64,000 nt of DNA from Photobacterium angustum (lineage in GTDB: Bacteria; Pseudomonadota; Gammaproteobacteria; Enterobacterales; Vibrionaceae): positions 124,001-188,000 of the forward strand of contig NZ_MSCJ01000001.1 of NCBI RefSeq assembly GCF_002954615.1, written 5' to 3'. The position numbers and the translations under genes are program-made. This document shows, piece by piece, positions 1 through 7,945 of this stretch. Positions within the stretch are counted from its first letter, which is position 1; every line of letters begins with the position of its first letter. The notes under the pieces were generated by a model. It searched no databases. It was not told the origin of the DNA and saw only the letters and a program-made list of their open reading frames with translations.

Positions 1-1034
1 AATCCACCATAGCGTTGAGCAATATGACTAAACTGGGGAGCGAGCACTTCATTTGGCCCACGCCAAGCACCGATGCGAGTGAGTTCAGGGTATGCATCAA
101 TTTCAATACGCCAGCCTTCATCATCGGTTAAATGCCAATGAAAAGTATTAAATTTGTAGCGCGCTAATTGATCAATAAGGTGCTTTATACGATCAACAGG
201 GTGAAAGTGGCGACCACAATCGAGCATCATGCCGCGATAGCTAAAATGCGGTTTATCATTAATATCTACCATTGGGATCTGGTAGGTGCTATCAGCTTGA
301 TGCGATGGTTTACTTGGTATTAATTGAAGTAAGCTTGAAGTCGCGTAGACAAAACCAGATGCTGAATTAGCTTGGATCCAAACGTTATCGTTTTCAACTA
401 ATAAGCGATAGCCTTCATCTGCGATGTCTTTATTTACCGCGTAATGGATGTTGCCTTGTTGTTTAACCGATACGTGTTCATTCAATAAGGTATTGAGCTC
501 TGCTTGTAACCAATTTACTGCACCTTGCGCTAATGTGGGTGGTGTTGAAATTGCAGTATGTTGATTTATATGAAATGAGCCCTGTAATTGCGTTATCTTG
601 TTAGGTTTAGGGATCAAAGCAATATCAGCCGCTTGGACTGGTAGCGGTGTGTTATAGCGTTCAACAGCAGGTTGATCGAGATTGATAGTACTGATGTCGA
701 CTTTTAATGGCTTAATGTACTCTGCGGTCGATGCTAATGAGATAAAGGCATCTAAAATGCCGTCATCATAAAGCGTGAATGGTGCAGTACCGACCGTGAA
801 TTCGGTATAAAAAAGACCATTTGCAGGCAAATTGTCTGTGGCTGTTAATGTACAGTAACTCCCCGTTTGGCTGATAACGCCTTTGCTTAACGTCTCTGCT
901 CTAACGAAACGATTAAACAAAAAGTGTAATGACCAATTTTGTAGTGGAGTATCGGTTAAATTATGTAAGCTTAATGCAAAACGAGATTCGTTTTCTTTTT
1001 TATCGATTACAGTTAAATCAAGGCGGTAACTCAT
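1..1034 (-). CDS. beta-N-acetylhexosaminidase (GH20), partial, 3' end cut by window edge
   Basis: Releases non-reducing GlcNAc from chitobiose and other chitin oligosaccharides. The first 100 or so residues resemble a carbohydrate-binding-like N-terminal domain. They are followed by a GH20 domain-2 region and the start of the catalytic barrel, seen as FSYRGMMLDCGRHFHP and NTFHWHLTDDEGWRIE, which are strong GH20 signatures. The reading frame stays open to base 1, so the catalytic Asp-Glu pair lies outside. There is no signal peptide, which suggests cytoplasmic action on imported sugars. I chose the ATG at 1034 because an AAGGGGGA ribosome site then sits 4 nt away; the ATG at 1037 leaves almost no spacing. 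It is the last visible gene of the chb operon, 9 bp after the kinase stop. Family certain, exact substrate inferred. Confidence 0.93.
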   Translation of the reverse strand, partial: MSYRLDLTVIDKKENESRFALSLHNLTDTPLQNWSLHFLFNRFVRAETLSKGVISQTGSYCTLTATDNLPANGLFYTEFTVGTAPFTLYDDGILDAFISLASTAEYIKPLKVDISTINLDQPAVERYNTPLPVQAADIALIPKPNKITQLQGSFHINQHTAISTPPTLAQGAVNWLQAELNTLLNEHVSVKQQGNIHYAVNKDIADEGYRLLVENDNVWIQANSASGFVYATSSLLQLIPSKPSHQADSTYQIPMVDINDKPHFSYRGMMLDCGRHFHPVDRIKHLIDQLARYKFNTFHWHLTDDEGWRIEIDAYPELTRIGAWRGPNEVLAPQFSHIAQRYGG

Positions 1035-1043
1035 CATTCCCCC

Positions 1044-1928
1044 TTAAAGCTTATATAAATCGTGATTGCCACGTGCCATAGCAATCGCGCCATCCATAGC
1101 ATCACCTTGCGGTGTTGCTATACGTTGCTGCATAGGTGGTACTAGCCATGCGTGAATACGTTCTGCAATGCTTCCCATCAAGCAAATCTTGTCTGCGCCA
1201 CGTTGGATAAGTGCATTCATCCACATTTCTATATCGCGCGCTGTTTGCGATAGCATATCTATCGCGAGTTTATCGCCTTGTGCTGCATGGGCAAAAATGC
1301 TCGGTGAAAACTGACCATAATCACAAGGACGTGCTGCTTTTGACCACAATACAATATTGTCGATATCATGATTAAAATATTCGAGTACTGAACGAGCAAG
1401 CGGTGTTTGTTCAACAATACCATCAACACTTAATAGTACTTGTTGGATCAAACGCAGACCCATAACAGCACCGCCGCCTTGATCTGAAATCGGGAATTCA
1501 CGACCGCCAACCACATGCTGTTGACCATCTTTTAATAAGATCCCACAAGAGCCAGTACCAGCAATTAAGATCGCGCCATCTTTACCTCCCCAAGCACCTA
1601 AACAAGCACCATACGCATCGGTATTTAATGTTATGGCACCGTAAGGGTGAGGCTGTTTCATGAAGTTATACCAAGCCTCTTGTTGTTCAGCGCCTGCGAG
1701 TGCTAGGCCTACTGACATATAACGAAAATGGCTATTATTAAGATTTGCTTGGCTGGCCGCTGTTGCTATCGCATCATTGATCGATGCCATTGCGACAGCA
1801 CTGCCTAATAGAATATTCGCACTACCCGTTTTTGCTTCACCTAAAGTATTACCATCAAGATCACAGATGCGTGCACGGCAAGATGTACCACCGCCGTCAA
1901 TGCCAACTAAGTAACGAATATCAGCCAT
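1044..1928 (-). CDS. gspK: glucosamine kinase (GspK-like, BadF/BcrA ATPase family)
   Basis: 294-residue sugar kinase of the ASKHA fold. It begins MADIRYLVGIDGGGTSCRAR, with the phosphate-1 loop GIDGGGTS, and has a second glycine loop AILIAGTGSCGIL and a QGGGAVMG stretch. As I recall, the Vibrio cholerae gene in this position makes an ATP-dependent glucosamine kinase; the broader annotation is GlcNAc kinase, and the sequence alone cannot separate the two. The start at 1928 has AAGGAG upstream and overlaps the stop of the GH9 gene by 8 bp, which points to translational coupling. The role fits phosphorylation of GlcN or GlcNAc released by the flanking hydrolases. A longer reading frame exists upstream but lies inside the GH9 gene. 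Confidence 0.85.
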   Translation of the reverse strand: MADIRYLVGIDGGGTSCRARICDLDGNTLGEAKTGSANILLGSAVAMASINDAIATAASQANLNNSHFRYMSVGLALAGAEQQEAWYNFMKQPHPYGAITLNTDAYGACLGAWGGKDGAILIAGTGSCGILLKDGQQHVVGGREFPISDQGGGAVMGLRLIQQVLLSVDGIVEQTPLARSVLEYFNHDIDNIVLWSKAARPCDYGQFSPSIFAHAAQGDKLAIDMLSQTARDIEMWMNALIQRGADKICLMGSIAERIHAWLVPPMQQRIATPQGDAMDGAIAMARGNHDLYKL

Positions 1929-3657
1929 GACAACGCTCCTTAAATTGCATCGTAATTGCAAGTAAGTACCAGCCACCATGAGGGATCCACTGTTCACCCC
2001 AGCGCCAGTTTTGCAGCATATCGTCTTTTTGACCATCAGGGTTGAATGCGATGTCGTCTTCGTTTTCAAAGCCAGATGTGATGCCGTTACAAACACCGCC
2101 TTTGGCGTTACTGAACCCTAAGTGAGGTAAGTAATTTGGGTTATTATGACCATGACCATCTAACATACACATGTCATACGGGTTTAAACCAACTATCCAG
2201 TCAAGTGAGCGTTGACCAAATTGCATTAAGCCTTGACGTAATGTTGGATCTTGAACATAGTTCTGTGCCATAAAAGCCATGGTTGCTAATGACGCGAGAC
2301 GTGCATTTTCGCCTTGCCACCAGTAACCTGACTCATTGTTATGGGCAACAAAGAAAGCCGTTTTCTTTTCACCATCGACAGCTTTAGTGTATTGGCGAGG
2401 GTAGTGAAATGGGTTATTCACTTCTTTTGTAATCGCTAACTCAAAATTAAGCGCGTTACATAACACTTGTTCAATTGGCTTTTTGAAATTGGAATCCGTT
2501 TCTGCACTTAAATATTGCATCAGAGCAATGGCAGGAAGGCCAGCTTCAGCGGCATGGAAATAAGGACGTTCCCCGTTTTCAGTCGCAGACCAGAAATATT
2601 CAATATTCTGATCTGACATTTGACGCTTAGCCAAACGTGTAGCCCACTCACGCATTTCTACTAAATAGCGATCTTGGGAAGTACTACGGAATAACTCAAC
2701 GGCGGCTAATAAGGCACAATACTCATCAATAATATTTTCCGTACTATCGTTTAAGTATTCAGTATTGTGTTGTTTTAAATGCCAATAGCCAAGTTCAGCC
2801 GCTTGAAGGTAACGCTCGGTCTCGATGCCAGTAAAAGCCCCTAAGCGAGTGCTTGATTCTAGTTGAGCAATACGAGAAAGCGCTGCTAATGCTGCAATGG
2901 TAACTCCACCACCTTGACGGAAGCCGGCTTGATAATCGTCTGACTTGATGCCTTCTTGAGTTGAATAAGCACAAATGTCACGTTGTTGCGGGGATTTGCT
3001 CCATTTGTCGAATACCGTCATATAGAAATAGCCCTGCGCGTGTTGCATGCGCAGTAAGAAATCGGCACCGAAAGTGGCTTCTTCAAGTAAACGTACACGA
3101 GTAAAGTCTGCAATATCGTCTTGCTGATCTAACTCTTCATAGGCTTTTAGCATGTTCCACACAATCATTGGTGTTTGTTGTGGATTTAAAAAATTACTAA
3201 AAGATAAGTGGCTTAGGTATTTACTTACATCGCCTGATGCATCATACCAACCACCGTGAACGTCTACGGTTTGATCTGAATTGAGTACAACGGCATTTTT
3301 ATCAGCTTGATCGAAAATACCGCTGCAACGTTGAGATTTAAAGTAGTGAAGAACATCACTAAAGGTTTGTTGCATTAACACACCTTCAGCAATGGTAAAA
3401 ACAGTTGATTCGCTGTTTGCGTAGCGAATACGGAACTCACCAAGTTGTTGGCAAGAAGAGAAATCAATAAGGTAAATATTACCGGTATGCCATTGTGCTA
3501 TGTTGTCATAGGCATGTAATGGCAGCTGCATGATAGTGGTGTTCGTCTGGTTACAAACAAGTTCTGCAGTACCGGTTAAAGTCTGAGAGTTGGTTTGTAA
3601 TAAAGCGTGTTTTACGTTGAAACGCTCATAGCCCAGATGGTTAGTTAACAGCTGCAT
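1921..3657 (-). CDS. glycoside hydrolase family 9 protein, probable exo-beta-D-glucosaminidase
   Basis: 578 residues. An N-terminal immunoglobulin-like domain (about 1-100) precedes an (alpha/alpha)6 GH9 domain. The catalytic aspartate region is seen as DVHGGWYDASGD, and the C-terminal acid/base region contains NPNYLPHLGF and GFENEDD. GH9 is mostly cellulases, and older annotations call this gene endoglucanase-related. From memory, Vibrio and Photobacterium homologues in chitin loci were shown to be exo-glucosaminidases acting on GlcN at the non-reducing end; that substrate is taken from the literature and context. There is no signal peptide, so it is probably cytoplasmic. The ATG at 3657 is preceded by AGGAGG; a TTG 21 bp upstream would place that site inside the gene. 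Confidence 0.85.
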   Translation of the reverse strand: MQLLTNHLGYERFNVKHALLQTNSQTLTGTAELVCNQTNTTIMQLPLHAYDNIAQWHTGNIYLIDFSSCQQLGEFRIRYANSESTVFTIAEGVLMQQTFSDVLHYFKSQRCSGIFDQADKNAVVLNSDQTVDVHGGWYDASGDVSKYLSHLSFSNFLNPQQTPMIVWNMLKAYEELDQQDDIADFTRVRLLEEATFGADFLLRMQHAQGYFYMTVFDKWSKSPQQRDICAYSTQEGIKSDDYQAGFRQGGGVTIAALAALSRIAQLESSTRLGAFTGIETERYLQAAELGYWHLKQHNTEYLNDSTENIIDEYCALLAAVELFRSTSQDRYLVEMREWATRLAKRQMSDQNIEYFWSATENGERPYFHAAEAGLPAIALMQYLSAETDSNFKKPIEQVLCNALNFELAITKEVNNPFHYPRQYTKAVDGEKKTAFFVAHNNESGYWWQGENARLASLATMAFMAQNYVQDPTLRQGLMQFGQRSLDWIVGLNPYDMCMLDGHGHNNPNYLPHLGFSNAKGGVCNGITSGFENEDDIAFNPDGQKDDMLQNWRWGEQWIPHGGWYLLAITMQFKERCHG

Positions 3658-3670
3658 GGATCCTCCTAGT

Positions 3671-3728
3671 GTCGCCAAATAAAGGTGGTTTCAGCATTGT
3701 GAAACCACCATTTAACAGCTAAGGCGAC
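3671..3728 (-). promoter_or_regulatory. intercistronic hairpin between the ATPase and GH9 genes
   Basis: A perfect 10-bp inverted repeat, GGTGGTTTCA (3684-3693) and TGAAACCACC (3700-3709) with a 6-nt loop, is nested inside a second pair GTCGCC (3671-3676) and GGCGAC (3723-3728). No strong U-run follows on the minus strand, so it looks more like an mRNA processing or stability element, or a leaky terminator, than a full terminator. Confidence 0.65.
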
Positions 3729-3767
3729 CAATAACGCAGATAAGTCGTTTTTAGTAACGAGCTATTA

Positions 3768-4763
3768 TTAATTTTCGTATAAGTAACAACGTACAAAGTG
3801 ATTGTCAGATAACTGAGTCACACCTGGAAGTTTTTCACGGCACATATCGGTAACGTGAGTACAGCGACCTGCAAATGGGCAACCAGCGCTTTCTGGTGTC
3901 CATAGCGGGATCTCGCCTTTATTACCTTTTAGTTTTTCATGAATAGACTTACTTGGATCTGGAACTGCTGATACAAGTAACTGGGTATACGGGTGTTGTG
4001 GATCGTGAATGATCTCTTCCGTATCGCCCCATTCAACCATGTGACCAACGTACATAACCGCTAGATCTTCAGCAATGTAACGTGCTGTTGCGATATCGTG
4101 GGTGATGTACAGCAGTGCCATCTCACGTTCAAACTTCATTTCTTCCATCAGGTTTAGTACACCTGCACGGATAGAAACATCGAGCATTGAGGTTGGTTCA
4201 TCAGCAAGTACGACCTCAGCACCTACAGCAATGTTACGCGCTAAGTTAACACGTTGACGTTGACCGCCAGACAGCTGGTGGGGGAATTTCGCAGCTGTCT
4301 CTTTTGGCGGGATCAAGCCAACTTGTTCAAGTAGGTTGTAAACCGTTTCTTCTAGCTCTTTTTTATTGCCTGACTTCACTTTGTTGTGGATCAGTAACGG
4401 ACGAGCAATATGGTGGAAAATAGTATGAGTAGGGTTTAAAGAACCGAATGGATCTTGCCATACCATTTGCACACCTTGGCGGTAATTCATTAAGTCATCA
4501 TGTTTAGTGATTGACTGGATATCACGACCAAAATATTCAATTGTGCCATCTGTTGGCGCGTACATTTTTGCAATCATTTTCGCAGTCGTTGATTTACCAG
4601 AACCTGATTCACCAACAACTGAAAGACCACGACTTTTGTACATTTTGAAAGACACGTCGTTGATTGCACGCATCTTTGATTTCTTTAATGAATTACTGTT
4701 AACGGAAAAATCTTTAATTAGATTTTTACCTTCAATAATTGGATTTCCGACAGGTTTGCTCAT
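3768..4763 (-). CDS. chitin-oligosaccharide ABC transporter, ATP-binding subunit 2 (OppF/DppF type)
   Basis: 331-residue nucleotide-binding subunit of a peptide/oligosaccharide-type importer. Visible motifs are Walker A GESGSGKST, signature LSGGQRQR, Walker B VVLADEP and the H-loop YITHD. The C-terminal oligopeptide-type domain carries the cysteine pattern CPFAGRCTHVTDMC, which in Opp/Dpp ATPases can bind an Fe-S cluster (family knowledge). It pairs with the ATPase encoded just upstream, with a 30-bp gap. The substrate (GlcNAc)n is inferred from the chb locus context and similarity to Dpp-family chitobiose importers. Confidence 0.9.
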   Translation of the reverse strand: MSKPVGNPIIEGKNLIKDFSVNSNSLKKSKMRAINDVSFKMYKSRGLSVVGESGSGKSTTAKMIAKMYAPTDGTIEYFGRDIQSITKHDDLMNYRQGVQMVWQDPFGSLNPTHTIFHHIARPLLIHNKVKSGNKKELEETVYNLLEQVGLIPPKETAAKFPHQLSGGQRQRVNLARNIAVGAEVVLADEPTSMLDVSIRAGVLNLMEEMKFEREMALLYITHDIATARYIAEDLAVMYVGHMVEWGDTEEIIHDPQHPYTQLLVSAVPDPSKSIHEKLKGNKGEIPLWTPESAGCPFAGRCTHVTDMCREKLPGVTQLSDNHFVRCYLYEN

Positions 4764-4793
4764 AATGCCTCCTAAATACTGCCTATTATTTTA

Positions 4794-5765
4794 TTAACCA
4801 CGTTTAGTGAATAGGTGGCAGTTTGATAAACGTCCTGGTTCAATTTGTGTCAGCTGGGTTGGTGTTTTAAAACAAGCATCGGTTGTTTTGCTACAACGTG
4901 CTTGGAAACGACAACCTTGTGGTACTTCTAGTAAGTTCAATGGGTTACCAGGAATACCTGTTAACTTTGTTTTTGGACCAGTTAGAGGAGGGAATGAGCT
5001 ACCCAAGCCCTCAGTATATGGGTGGAACGGTGTTTCTAGAATTTGCTTAGAAGGGGCAACTTCAATTAATTCACCTGAATACATGATGCCGATACGGTCA
5101 GAGAACTCGACCATTAATGACAAGTCATGAGTGATGAATAGGATTGAAAAACCAAACTCTTCTTTTAATGCGTAAATCTTTTGTAGAATTTCACGTTGAA
5201 CCACAACATCAAGTGCCGTAGTTGGTTCATCCATGATGATCATCTTAGGATTTAGCGCAAGAGCAATCGCGATAACCAAACGTTGACGCATACCACCAGA
5301 GAACTGGTGAGGGTAATCACGTAAACGGCTAGGGTGGATATCAACGATTTCTAATAGGCCTTCAGCACGGCGAACTGCTTGCTGACGAGACATATTAGTG
5401 TGGCGCATGATTACGTCACAAAATTGCTCTTCCATGGTTAATACAGGGTTCAAAGCGTTCATTGCACTTTGGAACACCATCGACATTTCGCTCCAACGGA
5501 AGGCTGACATTGCCGCATCCGATTTTTTCAAAATGTCACCATGGCCTTCAAAAATTACTTCACCACCGGTAATGAATGCTGGCGGCTTATGCAGACGCAT
5601 CAGTGAGAAGGCAACAGTGGATTTACCACAGCCTGATTCACCTGCAAGACCGAATATCTCACCTTTACCAATGTCAAAGCTGACATTATTTACTGCGCGA
5701 ACATCACCGGCATCTGTAATGTAATCAACACACAAGTTACGAATTGAGATTTGTGGATTGGTCAT
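4794..5765 (-). CDS. chitin-oligosaccharide ABC transporter, ATP-binding subunit 1 (OppD/DppD type)
   Basis: 323 residues with Walker A GLAGESGCGKST, signature FSGGMRQR, Walker B IIMDEP and switch FITHD. The C-terminal oligopeptide-transporter extension has CRFQARCSKTTDAC. It forms the heteromeric ATPase pair with the next gene on the inner face of the membrane. The start ATG overlaps the stop of the upstream permease by one base (TAATG), and a GGGGGAG ribosome site lies inside that permease, so translation is probably coupled. Confidence 0.9.
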   Translation of the reverse strand: MTNPQISIRNLCVDYITDAGDVRAVNNVSFDIGKGEIFGLAGESGCGKSTVAFSLMRLHKPPAFITGGEVIFEGHGDILKKSDAAMSAFRWSEMSMVFQSAMNALNPVLTMEEQFCDVIMRHTNMSRQQAVRRAEGLLEIVDIHPSRLRDYPHQFSGGMRQRLVIAIALALNPKMIIMDEPTTALDVVVQREILQKIYALKEEFGFSILFITHDLSLMVEFSDRIGIMYSGELIEVAPSKQILETPFHPYTEGLGSSFPPLTGPKTKLTGIPGNPLNLLEVPQGCRFQARCSKTTDACFKTPTQLTQIEPGRLSNCHLFTKRG

Positions 5766-6808
5766 TATTTATCTCCCCCTTGTAGGGCTGGCTGAGGAGC
5801 GTCCACAGCGTTTGCTTCTTTTTCTTCTTTTGCATTCTTAGCATTTTCTTTTGCTAAGTTTTTCCAGCGGCGCATGCCTTTGTGTGAACGTAACTGCGGG
5901 TTGGCAATTTCATCGACAGCAAAGTTAAGCATTGCAAGACCGACAGCAATTAGTGTTAGTGCAATACATGGTGCTAATAGCTCCCACCAAGCGCCAACCA
6001 ACATTGAAGATGATGTTTGTACGTTGTACAGCATCACACCCCAACTTACAGAGTTCGGATTACCTAAGCCTAAGAATGACAGTGTTGCTTCAGTCATGAT
6101 GGCAAGCATTACCGAGCCGATGAAGCTTGCACCAACGATTGAGATTAGGTTCGGTAGAATCTCAACAAAGATAATACGCCATGAAGATTCACCTAATACT
6201 TCCGCTGCTTTTACAAATTCTTTTTCACGAAGTGATAATGTTTGCGCTCGAACAACACGTGCGCCCCATGCCCAGGAGGTCATGGCGATAACCACCGCTA
6301 TCGTGACCGGACCGGCTTGACCAATAAATGCCGCGATAACAAACAGTAAGGGAAGCTGAGGTATAACGAGCATGATGTTCATTGCCGCGGTTAATATTTC
6401 ATCGACTTTACCGCCGAAGTAACCTGCTGAGATACCAATGATGGTTGCTAAGAAACACACCATTAAACCTGCACCAAAACCTACCGCTAGTGAAGTACGT
6501 GCGCCATATACTAGTTGAGACCAGATATCACGACCCATACGAGATGTGCCTAGTACGTGTTCTGCATCTTTTGACATTAACAGGCGACGCTTGTTATCAG
6601 CTAAGTTTTCAGCGATCCAACCGTCTGGATTATCTTGTGCCGCTTTTACTACAAACGCAGGGTACTCGTGAGGTTTACCTGTTCGTTTGTCTGGTGAGTA
6701 CTGGGTAATCAGCGGAGCAAAAATAGCACCTAAAATAAATATAGTGATGATGCCTAGGCCAAACATTGCCTTAGGGTTACCAGATAATAATTTAAATAAG
6801 GCTTTCAT
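5765..6808 (-). CDS. chitin-oligosaccharide ABC transporter permease 2 (OppC/DppC type)
   Basis: 347-residue inner-membrane permease. An N-terminal TM (FGLGIITIFILGAIFAPL) is followed by the extracytoplasmic loop ending in VLGTSRMGRDIWSQLVYGARTSL, typical of DppC/OppC, then five further TM segments. The EAA-type coupling loop is seen near AAEVLGESSWRIIFVEILPN. The C-terminus is unusually charged (Lys/Glu-rich, about residues 310-347). It sits 2 bp after its partner permease and overlaps the next ATPase gene by one base, so it belongs to one operon. Confidence 0.9.
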   Translation of the reverse strand: MKALFKLLSGNPKAMFGLGIITIFILGAIFAPLITQYSPDKRTGKPHEYPAFVVKAAQDNPDGWIAENLADNKRRLLMSKDAEHVLGTSRMGRDIWSQLVYGARTSLAVGFGAGLMVCFLATIIGISAGYFGGKVDEILTAAMNIMLVIPQLPLLFVIAAFIGQAGPVTIAVVIAMTSWAWGARVVRAQTLSLREKEFVKAAEVLGESSWRIIFVEILPNLISIVGASFIGSVMLAIMTEATLSFLGLGNPNSVSWGVMLYNVQTSSSMLVGAWWELLAPCIALTLIAVGLAMLNFAVDEIANPQLRSHKGMRRWKNLAKENAKNAKEEKEANAVDAPQPALQGGDK

Positions 6809-6810
6809 AA

Positions 6811-7797
6811 TTATTTGCCTCCTTTACGTAGGCGAGGATCTAGCACAACGATCAGGATGTCGGCCATGAAGTTAAAGAACAGCATGAACATAGTCATAAT
6901 CAGTAATTGTCCCTGAAGAACTTGGTAATCACGTGAGTGAATAGCGTTAAGCATTACCGTACCAAGACCTGGGTAGTTAAAGATGATTTCGACAATCAAC
7001 TGACCACCGATAGCCATACCCAATGCCATAGAAAGTGCCGTTACACTTGGTAGCATTGCGTTACGTGCCGCATAGTTAAAAACAACGCGGTTTTCGCTTA
7101 AGCCCTTACCTTTTGCCATTGTGATGTAATCTTCGTTTAGCAGGTTGATCATGTTATTACGCATGTTGATCAAGAAACCGCCGATTTGAATGACTGTGGC
7201 ACAGAATAGTGGCAGTGCTGCGTGGTACATGACGTCTTTATAGAAAGCCCAACTTGACCAGTCGGGAACAACGCCTGGGGTAAATGCGTTACCCGTAGGG
7301 AACCAACGTAAGCCTATAGCAAAGGTGAACATTACAAGCATTGCAATTACAACCGGTGGAACCGCTTGAATAACCAACATACCTGGTGAGATAAATGCAT
7401 CATAAGTACTGCCGCGTTTCCATGCCGCGAAAATACCTAAGACCGAACCAATACAGAAAGAAAGGATTACTGCAGAGCCAGCTAAAAATAGCGACCAACC
7501 TACAGCGCCACCTAACAGTTCATTAACTGATAGTGGGTAAAATTTGATAGAAGTACCTAGGTTCCACGTAAATACGTTAGCTAGATAAGAAAAGTATTGT
7601 TCATATAATGGACCATCAACAAAGCCTAATAGCTTTTTCATGGCTTCAATACGCTCAGGGGTTACCTGCGCGGTTGCGTTTGCGAACATCATGGTAACAG
7701 GGTCACCAGGCATCGCACGCGGAAGAATAAAGTTTAGCGTTGCCGCGAAAATCAGCGCGATAAAATAAAACGATAAACGACGTAGAAAAAATCCCAT
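6811..7797 (-). CDS. chitin-oligosaccharide ABC transporter permease 1 (OppB/DppB type)
   Basis: 328-residue permease with six predicted TM segments. The N-terminus (FFLRRLSFYFIALIFAATLNF...RAMPGDPV) is the usual DppB/OppB start. The coupling loop NEDYITMAKGKGLSENRVVF precedes NAMLPSVTALSM and the C-terminal signature DPRLRKGGK. It forms a heterodimeric pore with the DppC-type permease. The gene follows the binding-protein gene after 148 bp that carry a strong hairpin, so its expression is probably lower than that of the binding protein. Confidence 0.9.
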   Translation of the reverse strand: MGFFLRRLSFYFIALIFAATLNFILPRAMPGDPVTMMFANATAQVTPERIEAMKKLLGFVDGPLYEQYFSYLANVFTWNLGTSIKFYPLSVNELLGGAVGWSLFLAGSAVILSFCIGSVLGIFAAWKRGSTYDAFISPGMLVIQAVPPVVIAMLVMFTFAIGLRWFPTGNAFTPGVVPDWSSWAFYKDVMYHAALPLFCATVIQIGGFLINMRNNMINLLNEDYITMAKGKGLSENRVVFNYAARNAMLPSVTALSMALGMAIGGQLIVEIIFNYPGLGTVMLNAIHSRDYQVLQGQLLIMTMFMLFFNFMADILIVVLDPRLRKGGK

Positions 7798-7826
7798 AAC
7801 TCACACCTTACACATCCAGCTTGCCT

Positions 7827-7929
7827 TCCTGAGCTGAATTCAGGACGTAAAACCCCCTGACGCAAGGCGCCATACCTTTTATAGAAGAAAGGATTTAGGG
7901 GAAGAGGCGGTGCACAAGGTGTGCACCGC
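7827..7929 (-). promoter_or_regulatory. hairpin-bearing gap between binding-protein and permease genes
   Basis: A perfect 9-bp inverted repeat, GCGGTGCAC (7907-7915) and GTGCACCGC (7921-7929) with loop AAGGT, lies 17 bp past the binding-protein stop. A weaker 6-bp repeat, TCCTGA/TCAGGA, is at 7827-7845. The minus-strand sequence after the strong hairpin is not a U-run. This resembles stabilising hairpins after binding-protein genes in other ABC operons, which protect the upstream mRNA or partly terminate transcription. Confidence 0.7.
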
Positions 7930-7945
7930 AAATATTAAGCAGATA

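Noticed and set aside
3657..3678. TTG start for the GH9 gene 21 bp upstream
   Set aside because: The AGGAGG ribosome site would lie inside the coding sequence; ATG at 3657 fits it.
5874..6320. 148-codon frame on the plus strand inside the permease gene
   Set aside because: It lies wholly within a clear OppC/DppC gene on the other strand and has no recognisable domain.
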